Notes under the pieces: model-generated
What the model was told of the DNA's origin: nothing
Database searches by the model: none
What the model saw: only the letters and a program-made list of their open reading frames with translations
Shown: in pieces, positions 33,767-42,355 of the stretch
Position numbering within the stretch: position 1 is the first letter of the stretch
How the letters are laid out: each line of letters starts with the position of its first letter
Made by a program: the position numbers and the translations under genes
NCBI RefSeq assembly: GCF_003391395.1
Contig: NZ_CP024190.1
Location: 1,798,001-1,862,000, forward strand
Source of the DNA: Mycobacterium marinum
GTDB lineage: Bacteria > Actinomycetota > Actinomycetes > Mycobacteriales > Mycobacteriaceae
DNA length: 64,000 nt
Direction: 5' to 3'

Positions 33767-35242
33767 GTGGGGCAGTTGAGCGTTGAGCCGGATGTGATCC
33801 GGGCGGACAAGCGAGCCGCAAGAGTCGCCCGCCACATTGAGGCCGAGATCGTGCGCCGCGGGTGGACAGTGGGGGCGTCGCTGGGTTCCGAGGGCGCTCT
33901 GCAACAGCGGTATGGCGTAAGTAGATCGGTGCTGCGTGAAGCGGTTCGGCTCGTCGAGCACCATCAGGTCGCCAGGATGCGTCGCGGACCCAACGGTGGG
34001 CTGCTCATCTGCGCGCCCGATGCCGGACCTGCGACCCGGGCCGTCGTTATCTACCTCGAATATCTCGGCATCACCCTGGGGGAATTGCTCGACGCGCGGC
34101 TGGTGTTCGAGCCGCTGGCGGCCTCGCTTGCCGCCGAGCACATCGACGAAGCCGGGATCGACCGGCTGCGAGCGGTGTTACGCGCGGAGGAACAGCGCAA
34201 GCCGGGGCTGCCGGCTGCGCGTGACGAGTTCCATGTGGCGCTGGCGCGGCAGTCGAAAAATCCAGTCCTGCAACTCTTTATCGAAATCCTGATGAGGTTG
34301 ACCCGCCGCTACGCGCTCACTTCGCGCACAGATACGGTGGCCGAGGCATTTGAGGCTGTCGACCAGATGCACAACGACCACGCGGCCATCGCTGCAGCCG
34401 TCACGGCGGGGGATTCGGCGCGTGCCAAGACGCTCAGCGAGCAGCACGTGCAACAGGTGACCGGTTGGCTGCAACAGCATCAACCTGGCGGGGATGCCAA
34501 GCTGGCGCACGTGCCGCGCCGGTCGCTGCGGCTGGACTCCGAGACCCCGCCCGGCAAGCTCGCCGAAGTGTTGGCCGCCACGATCGCCGACGACATCGCC
34601 GTCAGCGGCTGGCAGCTCGGTTCGGTCTTCGGGACCGAAACAGCGTTGCTGCACCGCTATCGGGTGAGCCGTGCGGCGCTGCGGGAAGCCGTGCGGCTAC
34701 TGGAGTATCACTCGGTGGCGCGTATGCGCCGCGGTCCCGGTGGTGGGCTGGTGGTCACCAAACCACAGTCGCAGGCCAGCATCGACACGATTGCGCTCTA
34801 CCTGCAGTACCGCCAGCCCAGCCGCGAGGATCTGCGTTGTGTTCGCGACGCCATCGAGATCGCAAACGTAGCCAAAGTCGTGGAGCAGCGCGCCCGGCCC
34901 GAGGTGGCATCGGTCCTCGACGAGCTGGGTGTGACCAGCGACTTCGCCTTCGAGGACGCCGCAGACGCTGCCCGCAAGGTCGCCGTCGAGGAGTTCGGCT
35001 TTCATGTCGGGCTGGCTCAGCTGGCGGGCAACGCACTATTGGACTTGTTTCTGCGGATAATCGTCGAATTGTTTCAACGGCACTGGTCCAGCACCGAACA
35101 CCAGCAGCCGACGTTCAACGATGTCGGCGCCGTCGAACATGCGCATCAGCGGATTCGCGAGGCGATCATCGCCGGCGATGACAGCCTGGCCCGCTACCGC
35201 ATCCGCCGTCACCTCGATGCTGCGGCGTCCTGGTGGCTCTAG
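33767..35242 (+). CDS. Duplicated GntR/FadR-family regulator (Rv3060c type)
   Basis: 491 residues built from two complete FadR-like units. Unit 1 has the winged helix LQQRYGVSRSVLREAVRLVE with VARMRRGPNGGLLI and an FCD ligand domain; unit 2 repeats LLHRYRVSRAALREAVRLLE with VARMRRGPGGGLVV and a second FCD domain. M. tuberculosis Rv3060c has the same double build and nearly the same recalled length. FadR-type proteins sense acyl-CoA or small acids. The covalent tandem would act as a fixed pseudo-dimer. GTG 33767 follows the thiolase stop by 13 bp, so they probably form an operon that it may autoregulate. Confidence 0.9.
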   Translation: MGQLSVEPDVIRADKRAARVARHIEAEIVRRGWTVGASLGSEGALQQRYGVSRSVLREAVRLVEHHQVARMRRGPNGGLLICAPDAGPATRAVVIYLEYLGITLGELLDARLVFEPLAASLAAEHIDEAGIDRLRAVLRAEEQRKPGLPAARDEFHVALARQSKNPVLQLFIEILMRLTRRYALTSRTDTVAEAFEAVDQMHNDHAAIAAAVTAGDSARAKTLSEQHVQQVTGWLQQHQPGGDAKLAHVPRRSLRLDSETPPGKLAEVLAATIADDIAVSGWQLGSVFGTETALLHRYRVSRAALREAVRLLEYHSVARMRRGPGGGLVVTKPQSQASIDTIALYLQYRQPSREDLRCVRDAIEIANVAKVVEQRARPEVASVLDELGVTSDFAFEDAADAARKVAVEEFGFHVGLAQLAGNALLDLFLRIIVELFQRHWSSTEHQQPTFNDVGAVEHAHQRIREAIIAGDDSLARYRIRRHLDAAASWWL

Positions 35243-35365
35243 TCGCGGTGCCGGGGATCTGACAAACCCATAGAGCCCGTGCATAGCAACGCCTCTCGAC
35301 GGGTATGCCGATAGCCAAGCGAGAGGCCGGTCCAGCGGGGTGCCGGCGCAGGCGGGAGCGTTGAG

Positions 35366-36328
35366 ATGACCACTAGCACGGCGACCGGACAACGGAACTT
35401 TGTCCATTCCGCGCTGCTGTACCACTCCCAGCATGAGTATCTGGAATCGGTGCAGGGCTTCGTTCGCGAGGCGATGGAGCTCGATGAGCCGGTCTTGGTC
35501 GCGGTGCCCACCGACCGGCTGGCGCTGCTGGGTACCCGGCTGCGCGGTGGAGCCAGGGCCGAGCTGCAAATGATCGATATCACCGAGGCCGCCCGCAACC
35601 CGAGCCGGCTGCTGGCCCTGCAGAATGCGTTCGTGGCGCGACACCGCGGTCGGCGGGTCCACATTGTCAGCCAACTTGTCTGGCCGGGGCGCACCGTGGA
35701 CGAGTGTCTGGCCTGCATGCAGCACGAGGCGGTGGTCAATGCGGCGCTGGAAAACGACAGCGTGACGGCGCTGTGCCTCTACGACGCCGAACGAATGGAG
35801 GAGGAGGTGCTCGCCGACGCCCGCGCCACCCATCCGTTGCTGTGGAAATGCGGGTCGCCGCAGCGCAGCGCCAACTACGCGCCGGCTGAGGTCCTGGCCC
35901 GGTGCAATCGGCCGCTACCACTTCATCCGGGCGCCGTTACCTACCTGGTGCGCGAGAGCACCGACCTGCGGCCCGCGCGCTCGTTCGCCGTCGACTACGC
36001 GGGTTGGGTCGGTTTGTCACAGGAAGGTCTCACCGATCTGCAGTTGATCGCCACGGAGTTGGCCACCAACAGCCTGCAATACGCCGACGGTGGCTGCCAG
36101 CTGGCATTTTGGCGTCACGATGAGCATCTGGTGTGTGAGGCGCGCGACGGCGGGGAGCTCGGTGACCAGATGGCCGGACGTCACATCCCCGGCGGCAGCG
36201 GAACTGCCAGCCGCGGACTGTTCCTGGTCAACGCCATGGCGGATTTGGTCCGCACGCATACCTCGGCAAGCGGCACCACCATCCAGGCCTACCTACGCCT
36301 TGATCCGATGCGAGGCCAGACCGGATAG
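35366..36328 (+). CDS. MEDS-domain/HATPase anti-sigma-like sensor protein
   Basis: The first ~170 residues form a MEDS domain (FVHSALLYHSQHEYLESVQG, LDEPVLVAVPTDRLALL, RRVHIVSQLVWPGRTVDECL), and the C-terminal ~130 carry a GHKL ATPase of the anti-sigma/RsbW type (LIATELATNSLQYADGG as the N box, ARDGGELGDQM as G1, GGSGTASRGLFLVNAMADLV as G2). There is no phospho-acceptor His motif. Such proteins often sequester a sigma factor or its antagonist in response to a signal bound by MEDS. No sigma factor or STAS antagonist gene is adjacent, so the partner is elsewhere. Confidence 0.83.
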   Translation: MTTSTATGQRNFVHSALLYHSQHEYLESVQGFVREAMELDEPVLVAVPTDRLALLGTRLRGGARAELQMIDITEAARNPSRLLALQNAFVARHRGRRVHIVSQLVWPGRTVDECLACMQHEAVVNAALENDSVTALCLYDAERMEEEVLADARATHPLLWKCGSPQRSANYAPAEVLARCNRPLPLHPGAVTYLVRESTDLRPARSFAVDYAGWVGLSQEGLTDLQLIATELATNSLQYADGGCQLAFWRHDEHLVCEARDGGELGDQMAGRHIPGGSGTASRGLFLVNAMADLVRTHTSASGTTIQAYLRLDPMRGQTG

Positions 36329-36369
36329 CGGCCCGCATACCCGCGGGCCGTCAGCCAGGCGAACCAGCC

Positions 36370-36522
36370 CTACTGTTCTTCTGGATATGTTGGGACGACC
36401 TGCTCCACGGGTGACTCGCGTTGTGTTGAGCAACCCGCCGACGCCACGGCGAACGCCGCGGCGAGTACCACGACCACCATCCGGATTGCCTGCATGCCCT
36501 TGCTGGTTTTCCTCGCGCTCAT
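36370..36522 (-). CDS. Very small putative lipoprotein
   Basis: MSARKTSKGMQAIRMVVVVL starts a 50-residue frame with a basic N-region, a hydrophobic core and lipobox ASAGC (mature Cys at about residue 32), leaving only STQRESPVEQVVPTYPEEQ after the lipid anchor. Such mini-lipoproteins exist in mycobacteria, but the evidence is only the lipobox. An internal ATG at 36495 would still keep the signal. Longer in-frame starts to 36702 are not supported. Confidence 0.5.
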   Translation of the reverse strand: MSARKTSKGMQAIRMVVVVLAAAFAVASAGCSTQRESPVEQVVPTYPEEQ

Positions 36523-36833
36523 TACCGCGCCTTCCGCTAGCCCCAATCCCCACAACCTGCGATTTGTATCGCAAGCCGATGCTAACGCCATCGTTTGGCG
36601 ACGCGAGCGGTTTTCGGATCTTTGGGCGGCCCGGTTACGCCTGCGCGCGGCCGGTGCAAACAAAACCCGCTTGCGCCGGTCGCCGACCCCGTCTAATGTC
36701 ACCGTTCGTGCGTCTTCTCGAGCGTGCCGTAGTAGCCAGCACCCGCAGCGGGGTCTGATCCAGACCGACCCCCCGCTGTGGGTCGGAAGCTACTGCCGTC
36801 GGTCGCTCCTGCGAATCAGAGAAGACCGCCACC
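36523..36833. other. Divergent intergenic region without a gene
   Basis: This 311-bp stretch lies between the small lipoprotein and the LeuA-domain-like gene. It should hold both promoters. No operator-grade inverted repeat or RNA structure was recognised. Confidence 0.4.
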
Positions 36834-37364
36834 ATGACTCTGCTCACCACTTTCGATCTGGACCTCGACCCCGAACCGATCGACGGTTCGGCGCGCAAGC
36901 CAGGCGCGCGAGCGCATTTCGCGGGAATCTTCGGCGTCGACTTGCCGCGCGGACTGCGCGAGCAGGCCGCCACGATGTCATGGGATCGCTTTGTCGCGAC
37001 CTATGGTCGCACCGCCGGTCCGGTCCGGTTGGGGCACTGGGAGTGCACCGACGCGGATCGGCCATCCGGGCGGCTGGGGCCGCAGGCCCGCAGCTTCCGC
37101 GCGATGATCGCCGTCGGGGATCAGATGAGCACCTCGACTGCCGCCGCGGGCGGCCCGATGGCAGCCCTGACCGCGATGCTGCACGACCGCGCGATCATGG
37201 TCGAGACGCTGAAATTCCATCAGGTGCAATCCGGCCCACACACCGCGACGTTCATCTACGGAACCGACGGGGTGCGCTTCCAGTGGGCTATGGGCTGGTC
37301 GCAGGACCCGACTCAATCCGCGCTGCGTGCGCTGATCGCCTGCGCTAACCGGCTGCTCGACTGA
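36834..37364 (+). CDS. Protein resembling a lone LeuA regulatory domain
   Basis: A 176-residue soluble protein. The C-terminal half, TSTAAAGGPMAALTAMLHDR, then VETLKFHQVQSGPHTATFIYG and FQWAMGW, resembles the allosteric dimerisation domain of 2-isopropylmalate synthase, in which a GGP-ALxxAL helix is followed by beta-strands ending in a Gly-Trp turn. No TIM-barrel synthase domain is present in the window. It may bind leucine or another small acid as a sensor, or belong to an unrelated family. GAAGAC precedes the ATG. It converges with cyp136 27 bp away. Confidence 0.6.
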   Translation: MTLLTTFDLDLDPEPIDGSARKPGARAHFAGIFGVDLPRGLREQAATMSWDRFVATYGRTAGPVRLGHWECTDADRPSGRLGPQARSFRAMIAVGDQMSTSTAAAGGPMAALTAMLHDRAIMVETLKFHQVQSGPHTATFIYGTDGVRFQWAMGWSQDPTQSALRALIACANRLLD

Positions 37365-37391
37365 TGTCCGGCTCGGCTGGTGGGCGGGTGA

Positions 37392-38870
37392 TCAGAGCGG
37401 GCGCAACACGATCGGCATCCCGTCCTTGGGGACGGGCATACCGCCGTAGTCCCAGCACGCACGGTAGTCCGGCCGGGCGAGCTCCAGGCGGTAGCGGCGC
37501 AGCAATCGGTGCAGGATCGTCTTGATCTCCAATTGACCGAACACCATGCCGAGGCATTTGTGCGCGCCGCCGCCAAACGGTGTGAACGCGTAGCGGTGCC
37601 GCTTGTGCTCGTTGCGCGGCTCGGCGAACCGATCCGGGTCGAATGTCATTGGATCCGTCCAGAATTCGGGCAGGCGATGGTTCATCCCCGGGTATGCGAT
37701 GACGTTGGTGCCTTTGGGTAGGTAGTAGCCCAGCAGCTCCGTATCCCGCACGGTCTGCCGCATCGCCCATTGGACCGGGGTCACCAAGCGGATCGACTCG
37801 TTCATCACCAGATCGAGGGACTCCAGCTTTTCCAGCGCCTCGATGTCGAGTGGTCCGTCACCGAGGCGGTCCGATTCGTCCCGGCAGCGCTGCTGCCACT
37901 CCGGATGGGCGGCCAGGTGGTAGGCCATCGTCGTGGCCGTCGACGTCGACGTGTCATGGGCCGCCATCATCAAGAAGATCATGTGGTTGACGATGTCCTG
38001 GTCGGAGAACCGGTTGCCGTCCTCGTCGGCGGTATGGCACAGCACCGTGAGTAGGTCGTTGCCCTCCTGGCCGCGCCGTTCGGTGACCCGGGCGGCGAAG
38101 TAGTTTTCCAGAAGCTGCCTTGCCCGTATCCCTCGCCACCAGGTGAACGGTGGCACGCTGGTGCGGATCACCGCGTTGCCCGCGCGGGTCGTCGTGGTGA
38201 ACGCCCGGTTCACCTTGGTCACCAGCTCGTGGTCGGTGCCCGGTTCGTGGCCCATGAAGACCATGGACGCGATGTCAAGGGTCAGCTTCTTCATCGCGGG
38301 ATAGAGCAGGAAGCGCGCGTCGTTGGTGGCCCACTCTTCGGCGATGGCTCGCGATGCCACCTCGTCCATGTGCTCGACGTAGCCAACCAGCCGGGACCGG
38401 ACGAATGCCTCCTGCATGATCCGGCGGTGGAACATGTGTTCTTCGAAGTCCAGCAGCATCAGCCCGCGGCGAAAGAACGGCCCGATCACCGGGACCCAGC
38501 CTTGTTGCGAATAGTCCTTGTTGCGGTTGGAGTAGATGACCTGGGCGGCGTCGGGCCCCAGGGCGACGACGGCCGGCAGCACCGGCGAGTCGCCGAATAC
38601 GACCGGGCCCTTGGTTCGGTACAGGAACATCAAGTAGTCGGGTCCGCCGCGCAACATCTCGATGAGGTGCCCCAGGATAGGCAATCCTGCATCACCGACA
38701 ACCGGCTTGAGGTCACTGCCCGGTGGGGGATCGGCGAGCGTGGTTTCGGGAAATTGCGTCTTGAGTAGCCAGCGCTCGACCATGCCCATGCCGGGGAAAT
38801 TGTTGAACGACGGGGTCAGCCGACGCTGGGCTTGGTCGAGGAGGTATGCCGGGGTACTGATAGTGGCCAC
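37392..38870 (-). CDS. cyp136: Cytochrome P450 CYP136
   Basis: A 492-residue P450, the same length as recalled for M. tuberculosis CYP136 (Rv3059). The heme-binding loop FTPFGGGAHKCLG puts the thiolate ligand at Cys439; ESIR is the K-helix ExxR; MMAAHDTSTSTATT is the oxygen-binding I-helix. It hydroxylates a lipophilic substrate, not yet known. The GTG at 38870 is preceded by AAGGAGC and matches the family N-terminus (VATISTPAYLLDQAQRRLTP). A TetR gene is divergent 110 bp away, with a perfect operator-like repeat between. Confidence 0.93.
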   Translation of the reverse strand: MATISTPAYLLDQAQRRLTPSFNNFPGMGMVERWLLKTQFPETTLADPPPGSDLKPVVGDAGLPILGHLIEMLRGGPDYLMFLYRTKGPVVFGDSPVLPAVVALGPDAAQVIYSNRNKDYSQQGWVPVIGPFFRRGLMLLDFEEHMFHRRIMQEAFVRSRLVGYVEHMDEVASRAIAEEWATNDARFLLYPAMKKLTLDIASMVFMGHEPGTDHELVTKVNRAFTTTTRAGNAVIRTSVPPFTWWRGIRARQLLENYFAARVTERRGQEGNDLLTVLCHTADEDGNRFSDQDIVNHMIFLMMAAHDTSTSTATTMAYHLAAHPEWQQRCRDESDRLGDGPLDIEALEKLESLDLVMNESIRLVTPVQWAMRQTVRDTELLGYYLPKGTNVIAYPGMNHRLPEFWTDPMTFDPDRFAEPRNEHKRHRYAFTPFGGGAHKCLGMVFGQLEIKTILHRLLRRYRLELARPDYRACWDYGGMPVPKDGMPIVLRPL

Positions 38871-38919
38871 TGGCGCTCCTTCGTTGTGGCAGCCGTCACT
38901 TCCACCTATCCTCAGGACG

Positions 38920-38939
38920 AACTTGACGGCTGTCAAGTT
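38920..38939. promoter_or_regulatory. TetR-type operator between cyp136 and its regulator
   Basis: AACTTGAC (38920-38927) and GTCAAGTT (38932-38939) are perfect 8-bp arms with GGCT between them, in the 110-bp divergent gap. Placement and form fit a dimeric TetR protein controlling cyp136 and its own gene. Confidence 0.75.
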
Positions 38940-38980
38940 TCCTTTTCGTGCGGCTTGGTGCATGGTCGGAGGGTGATCGA

Positions 38981-39634
38981 ATGGTGAACGGCCAGGCCGC
39001 CGATGAGAAGCAGCGTGGGCCGACGTTGCGACGACGAGGCGACAAGCAGCGACAGGCGATCTTGCAGGCGGTGCGCGAACTCCTCGAGGAGCGGCCGTTC
39101 GCGGAGTTGTCGGTCGCCACGATCAGTAACCGCGCCGGCGTGGCCCGCTCAGGCTTCTACTTCTATTTCGATTCCAAGTACTCGGTGCTCGCGCAGCTCA
39201 TGGCGGAGGCGGTTGAGGAACTCGAAGAGCGCACGCAGTATTTTGCGCCCCGCCAGCCCGGTGAGTCGCCGCAGGAGTTCGCCAAGCGGATGGTTGGTAG
39301 TGCGGCGATCGTCTACACGCACAACGACCCGGTGATGATGGCCTGCAATGCCGCGAGACACACCGACATTGAGATTCGCGACATCCTCGATCAGCAATTC
39401 GACGTGGTGTTGCGCGAAATTGTCGGTGTCATCGATGCCGAGATGCGGGCCGGCACCGCGAACCCGATCAGTGAAGACCTGCCGACGCTGATTCGCACGC
39501 TGACGGCCACCACCGCGCTGATGTTGACCGGGGACGCGCTGTTGGTGGGTCGCGACAGTGACTTGGAGCGCAGGGTGCGGGTGCTCGAGCAGATGTGGCT
39601 CAACGCGCTCTGGGGTGGTCCGATCCGGACCTGA
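38981..39634 (+). CDS. TetR-family regulator divergent from cyp136
   Basis: 217 residues with a basic N-terminal tail (RGPTLRRRGDKQRQAIL), then a TetR helix-turn-helix (FAELSVATISNRAGVARSGFYFYFDSKYSVL) and a helical ligand domain. It corresponds to Rv3058c by order and length. ATG 38981 follows GGAGGG by 7 bases; GTG 38984 is an alternative. It probably represses cyp136 and the SDR gene that follows 72 bp downstream on its own strand. Confidence 0.88.
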   Translation: MVNGQAADEKQRGPTLRRRGDKQRQAILQAVRELLEERPFAELSVATISNRAGVARSGFYFYFDSKYSVLAQLMAEAVEELEERTQYFAPRQPGESPQEFAKRMVGSAAIVYTHNDPVMMACNAARHTDIEIRDILDQQFDVVLREIVGVIDAEMRAGTANPISEDLPTLIRTLTATTALMLTGDALLVGRDSDLERRVRVLEQMWLNALWGGPIRT

Positions 39635-39706
39635 CGGGGCGGTCGGAAGGATCCCGGTGGTCTGGGCCGAGCGGCGCGCGCCGTTACCGCCGGTATCGTC
39701 ACCGCC

Positions 39707-40582
39707 ATGGCGCAGCGGCGGTATTTCGCGGGAAAGCGGTGTCTTGTCACGGGGGCGGCCAGCGGTATCGGCCGCGCTACCGCTTTGCGGCTTGCTGAGC
39801 AGGGCGCCGAACTGTATTTGACCGATCGCGACGGTGACGGTTTGGCGCAGACCGTGTCGGCGGCCCGCGCGCTCGGTGCGCAGGTACCCGAGCATCGTGT
39901 TCTGGATATCTCCGACTACGACGAGGTGGCCGCCTTCGCGGCCGACATCCACACCAGCCACCCCAGCATGGACGTAGTGCTCAACATCGCCGGCATTTCG
40001 GCGTGGGGGACCGTGGACCGGCTGTCACACGAACAGTGGAGCAAGATGGTCGCCGTCAATCTGATGGGTCCGATCCATGTGATCGAGACCTTCGTCCCGC
40101 CGATGGTTGCGGCTGGTCGGGGCGGGCATTTGGTCAACGTGTCCTCGGCGGCGGGGCTGGTCGCGCTGCCCTGGCACGCCGCCTACAGCGCCAGCAAGTA
40201 CGGTCTGCGCGGACTGTCTGAAGTGCTGCGCTTCGACCTGGCGCGCCATCGGATCGGTGTGTCGGTCGTGGTGCCGGGTGCGGTGGACACCCCACTGGTC
40301 AATACGGTCGAAATCGCCGGCGTCGACCGCGAAGACCCGCAGGTGAACCGCTGGGTGAACCGCTTCAGCGGCCATGCCGTTTCGCCGGAAAAGGCCGCCG
40401 AGAAGATCCTGGCCGGGGTCGCCAGAAACAGGTATCTGGTCTACACCTCGGCTGATATCCGCGCGCTTTACGCGTTCAAGCGGCTCGCATGGTGGCCGTA
40501 CAGCGTGGCGATGCGCCAGGTCAACGTGATCTTCACGCGCGCGCTCAAACCCAAACCGGTGGCCCTGCCGCAGCGCGAGTGA
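39707..40582 (+). CDS. Short-chain dehydrogenase/reductase (Rv3057c type)
   Basis: A 291-residue SDR: KRCLVTGAASGIGRATALRL for cofactor binding, LNIAGISAWG for the NAG-like block, and SSAAGLVALPWHAAYSASKYGL with the catalytic Tyr and Lys. A hydrophobic C-terminal part (LAWWPYSVAMRQVNVIFTRA) suggests membrane contact. It may work with CYP136, oxidising the alcohol the P450 makes; that is inference from the shared TetR neighbour. No clear ribosome-binding site precedes the ATG at 39707. Confidence 0.86.
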   Translation: MAQRRYFAGKRCLVTGAASGIGRATALRLAEQGAELYLTDRDGDGLAQTVSAARALGAQVPEHRVLDISDYDEVAAFAADIHTSHPSMDVVLNIAGISAWGTVDRLSHEQWSKMVAVNLMGPIHVIETFVPPMVAAGRGGHLVNVSSAAGLVALPWHAAYSASKYGLRGLSEVLRFDLARHRIGVSVVVPGAVDTPLVNTVEIAGVDREDPQVNRWVNRFSGHAVSPEKAAEKILAGVARNRYLVYTSADIRALYAFKRLAWWPYSVAMRQVNVIFTRALKPKPVALPQRE

Positions 40583-40622
40583 CCTGTCGTCGCGCGCCTG
40601 CGTCGCAATGCTGAGCCGCTGG

Positions 40623-41225
40623 TCATCGGCCGCACAGCTTGCGAGCCAGGTCCTCCCATGCGTCACCGAGCGTGCGCAGGGTGTGGCCGCGATCGTTGAG
40701 CTGATGTTCGACATAGTCGACGTCGAGTAGGGCCAGCAGGGCATCGGTTTGGACATCAAGATCACCCGTGGTGTCTGCCGACTCCAAGAGCACCCGCACG
40801 TGTCTACGGTGCACCGAGGCCGCCGCGCCGTAGCGGGTCAGCGGATTGCGATTGGCTTCCGAGAGCAGCTCGTGGTGAGCGTGAACGAAGCAGATCCGCT
40901 CGCGACCGAACGCAATGAGGCGGTCCAGTGGTGCGGCGTCGGGGCCCAGCGGTGGCGGACCGAACAGGAACGCCTGCTGACTGGCGCGCTCGTCTTCGTC
41001 GAGCAGCACCATCATCAGGCCGGCGCGACTGCCGAACCGGCGAAACAGGGTGCCCTTGCCGACGCCCGCCTCGGCGGCGATGTCATCGGTGGTGACGGCT
41101 TCCGCGCCGCGCTTGGCGACCAGGCGGCGTGCCGCTTGCAGCAACAGCTCACGATTGCGCGCCGCGTCACCGCGTTCCTGGCGAGCGGATACGGGCAGCT
41201 CTCCCAGCCCCTCGACGCCGCTCAC
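40623..41225 (-). CDS. TetR-family regulator of the FMN reductase locus (Rv3055 type)
   Basis: A 200-residue TetR protein with helix-turn-helix VTTDDIAAEAGVGKGTLFRRFGSRAGLM near the N-terminus. Its C-terminal domain has the helical ligand fold (ERICFVHAHHELLSEANRNP). The start is probably GTG 41225 (VSGVEGLGELPVSARQERGD); a frame to 41285 would run through the operator. It is divergent from the FMN reductase gene. In H37Rv the polymerase gene dinP lies between this gene and the SDR; here only 40 bp separate them. Confidence 0.87.
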   Translation of the reverse strand: MSGVEGLGELPVSARQERGDAARNRELLLQAARRLVAKRGAEAVTTDDIAAEAGVGKGTLFRRFGSRAGLMMVLLDEDERASQQAFLFGPPPLGPDAAPLDRLIAFGRERICFVHAHHELLSEANRNPLTRYGAAASVHRRHVRVLLESADTTGDLDVQTDALLALLDVDYVEHQLNDRGHTLRTLGDAWEDLARKLCGR

Positions 41226-41254
41226 CCCAGCACTGTAGCTTGGTTGGAATAAAT

Positions 41255-41268
41255 CGGACCATAGTCCG
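41255..41268. promoter_or_regulatory. TetR-type operator before the FMN reductase gene
   Basis: CGGAC (41255-41259) and GTCCG (41264-41268) flank CATA, with A/T-rich sequence outside each arm. It lies in the 90-bp gap between the divergent TetR and reductase genes. Confidence 0.65.
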
Positions 41269-41315
41269 TTTAGATATTGCAACAATGAAGACCAACCAGT
41301 GAGGGGAACGGGCCA

Positions 41316-41873
41316 GTGGCACAGACAACGTCCGACATCAAAGTCTTGGCGCTAGTGGGCAGCCTGCGTGTGGCGTCTATCAACCGCCAGATCGCTCAAC
41401 TCGCGGCCGACGTTGCGCCCGACGGCGTCAGCGTCACGGTCTTCGAAGGCCTGGGGGACTTGCCCTTCTACAACGAAGACATCGATACGCCCGACCAGGT
41501 GCCCGCGCCGGTATCCGCGTTACGCGAGGTGGCCGCGCAGTCCGATGCCGCGCTGGTGGTCACGCCGGAATACAACGGCAGCATCCCCGCAGTCATCAAG
41601 AATGCGATCGACTGGCTGTCCCGGCCGTTCGGCGACGGCGCGTTGAAGGACAAGCCATTGGCGGTCATCGGAGGGGCCTTCGGCCGGTACGGCGGGGTAT
41701 GGGCACATGACGACACCCGCAAATCATTTGGCATCGCCGGCGCTCGCGTCAGCGACGCGATCAAACTCTCGGTGCCGTTCCTGACGCTGGAGGGAAACCC
41801 GCCCGCAGACAACTCCGAGCTAACTGCGAACGTACGTGACATCATCGCCAAGCTCGCGGCCGAAGTCGGCTGA
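41316..41873 (+). CDS. NADPH-dependent FMN reductase
   Basis: A 185-residue flavodoxin-fold reductase with the FMN phosphate loop VGSLRVASINRQIA, VVTPEYNGSIPAVIKNAIDW (family signature SPEYNxSxPxxLKNAIDW) and GGAFGRYGGVWA. It matches Rv3054c in order and length. It reduces FMN, quinones or azo compounds using NAD(P)H and may protect against quinone stress. GTG 41316 follows GAGGGG. The divergent TetR gene and the intervening operator indicate inducible expression. Confidence 0.92.
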   Translation: MAQTTSDIKVLALVGSLRVASINRQIAQLAADVAPDGVSVTVFEGLGDLPFYNEDIDTPDQVPAPVSALREVAAQSDAALVVTPEYNGSIPAVIKNAIDWLSRPFGDGALKDKPLAVIGGAFGRYGGVWAHDDTRKSFGIAGARVSDAIKLSVPFLTLEGNPPADNSELTANVRDIIAKLAAEVG

Positions 41874-42355
41874 CCTGGCGGTCGGTGGGATTAGCGGACT
41901 GGGCCCGCACGCCGACTCGCACCCCACCGACCGAGCCGCGCTCTAGAATCGGATTCTATTGTCCGCTAGCCACTTTGCGTGCCGCGGCCAATGTGAATGA
42001 TTGTGTCAGGTGACCTCTTTTGGGTGTGGCAAGATTGCTCCCAGGGGTGGTTTCTGGAAGTCGTCCAGAGGCGGCTTCGCGGATATTCACCATCCGCGCA
42101 CGGCCTGTCGTAGGGTCCTCCGCAAACCACCTCCGGCTCGGCGGCTGCCGGGTTGAGACGGGAGCGATTGCGAGGAGGCGGGGGCTTGAGATGCGCGGCC
42201 AGCAAAGCGGTCAGCAACAGGTGGCCACTTGCATCACGGCTTTGGCCGCCCGCCGAGGTGGCGCGGCGGGTGACGCGCAAGAGCGCCTCAGATCGACGCA
42301 ACGCGATTAGTCTGGCCATTGGGATGGTGCCGGTCGACCACGGACCGGGTGACGA
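41874..42355. other. Intergenic region upstream of the PPE gene
   Basis: No supported gene in these 482 bp. TAGAATC (41944-41950) and GATTCTA (41952-41958) form a perfect 7-bp inverted repeat with one base between, 71 bp after the reductase stop; it could be an operator for the PPE gene or a weak terminator hairpin. No PE gene, the usual partner, is present. Confidence 0.5.

Noticed and set aside
41966..42319. 117-codon - strand frame upstream of the PPE gene
   Set aside because: Arg-rich low-complexity text typical of a chance frame in GC-rich DNA.
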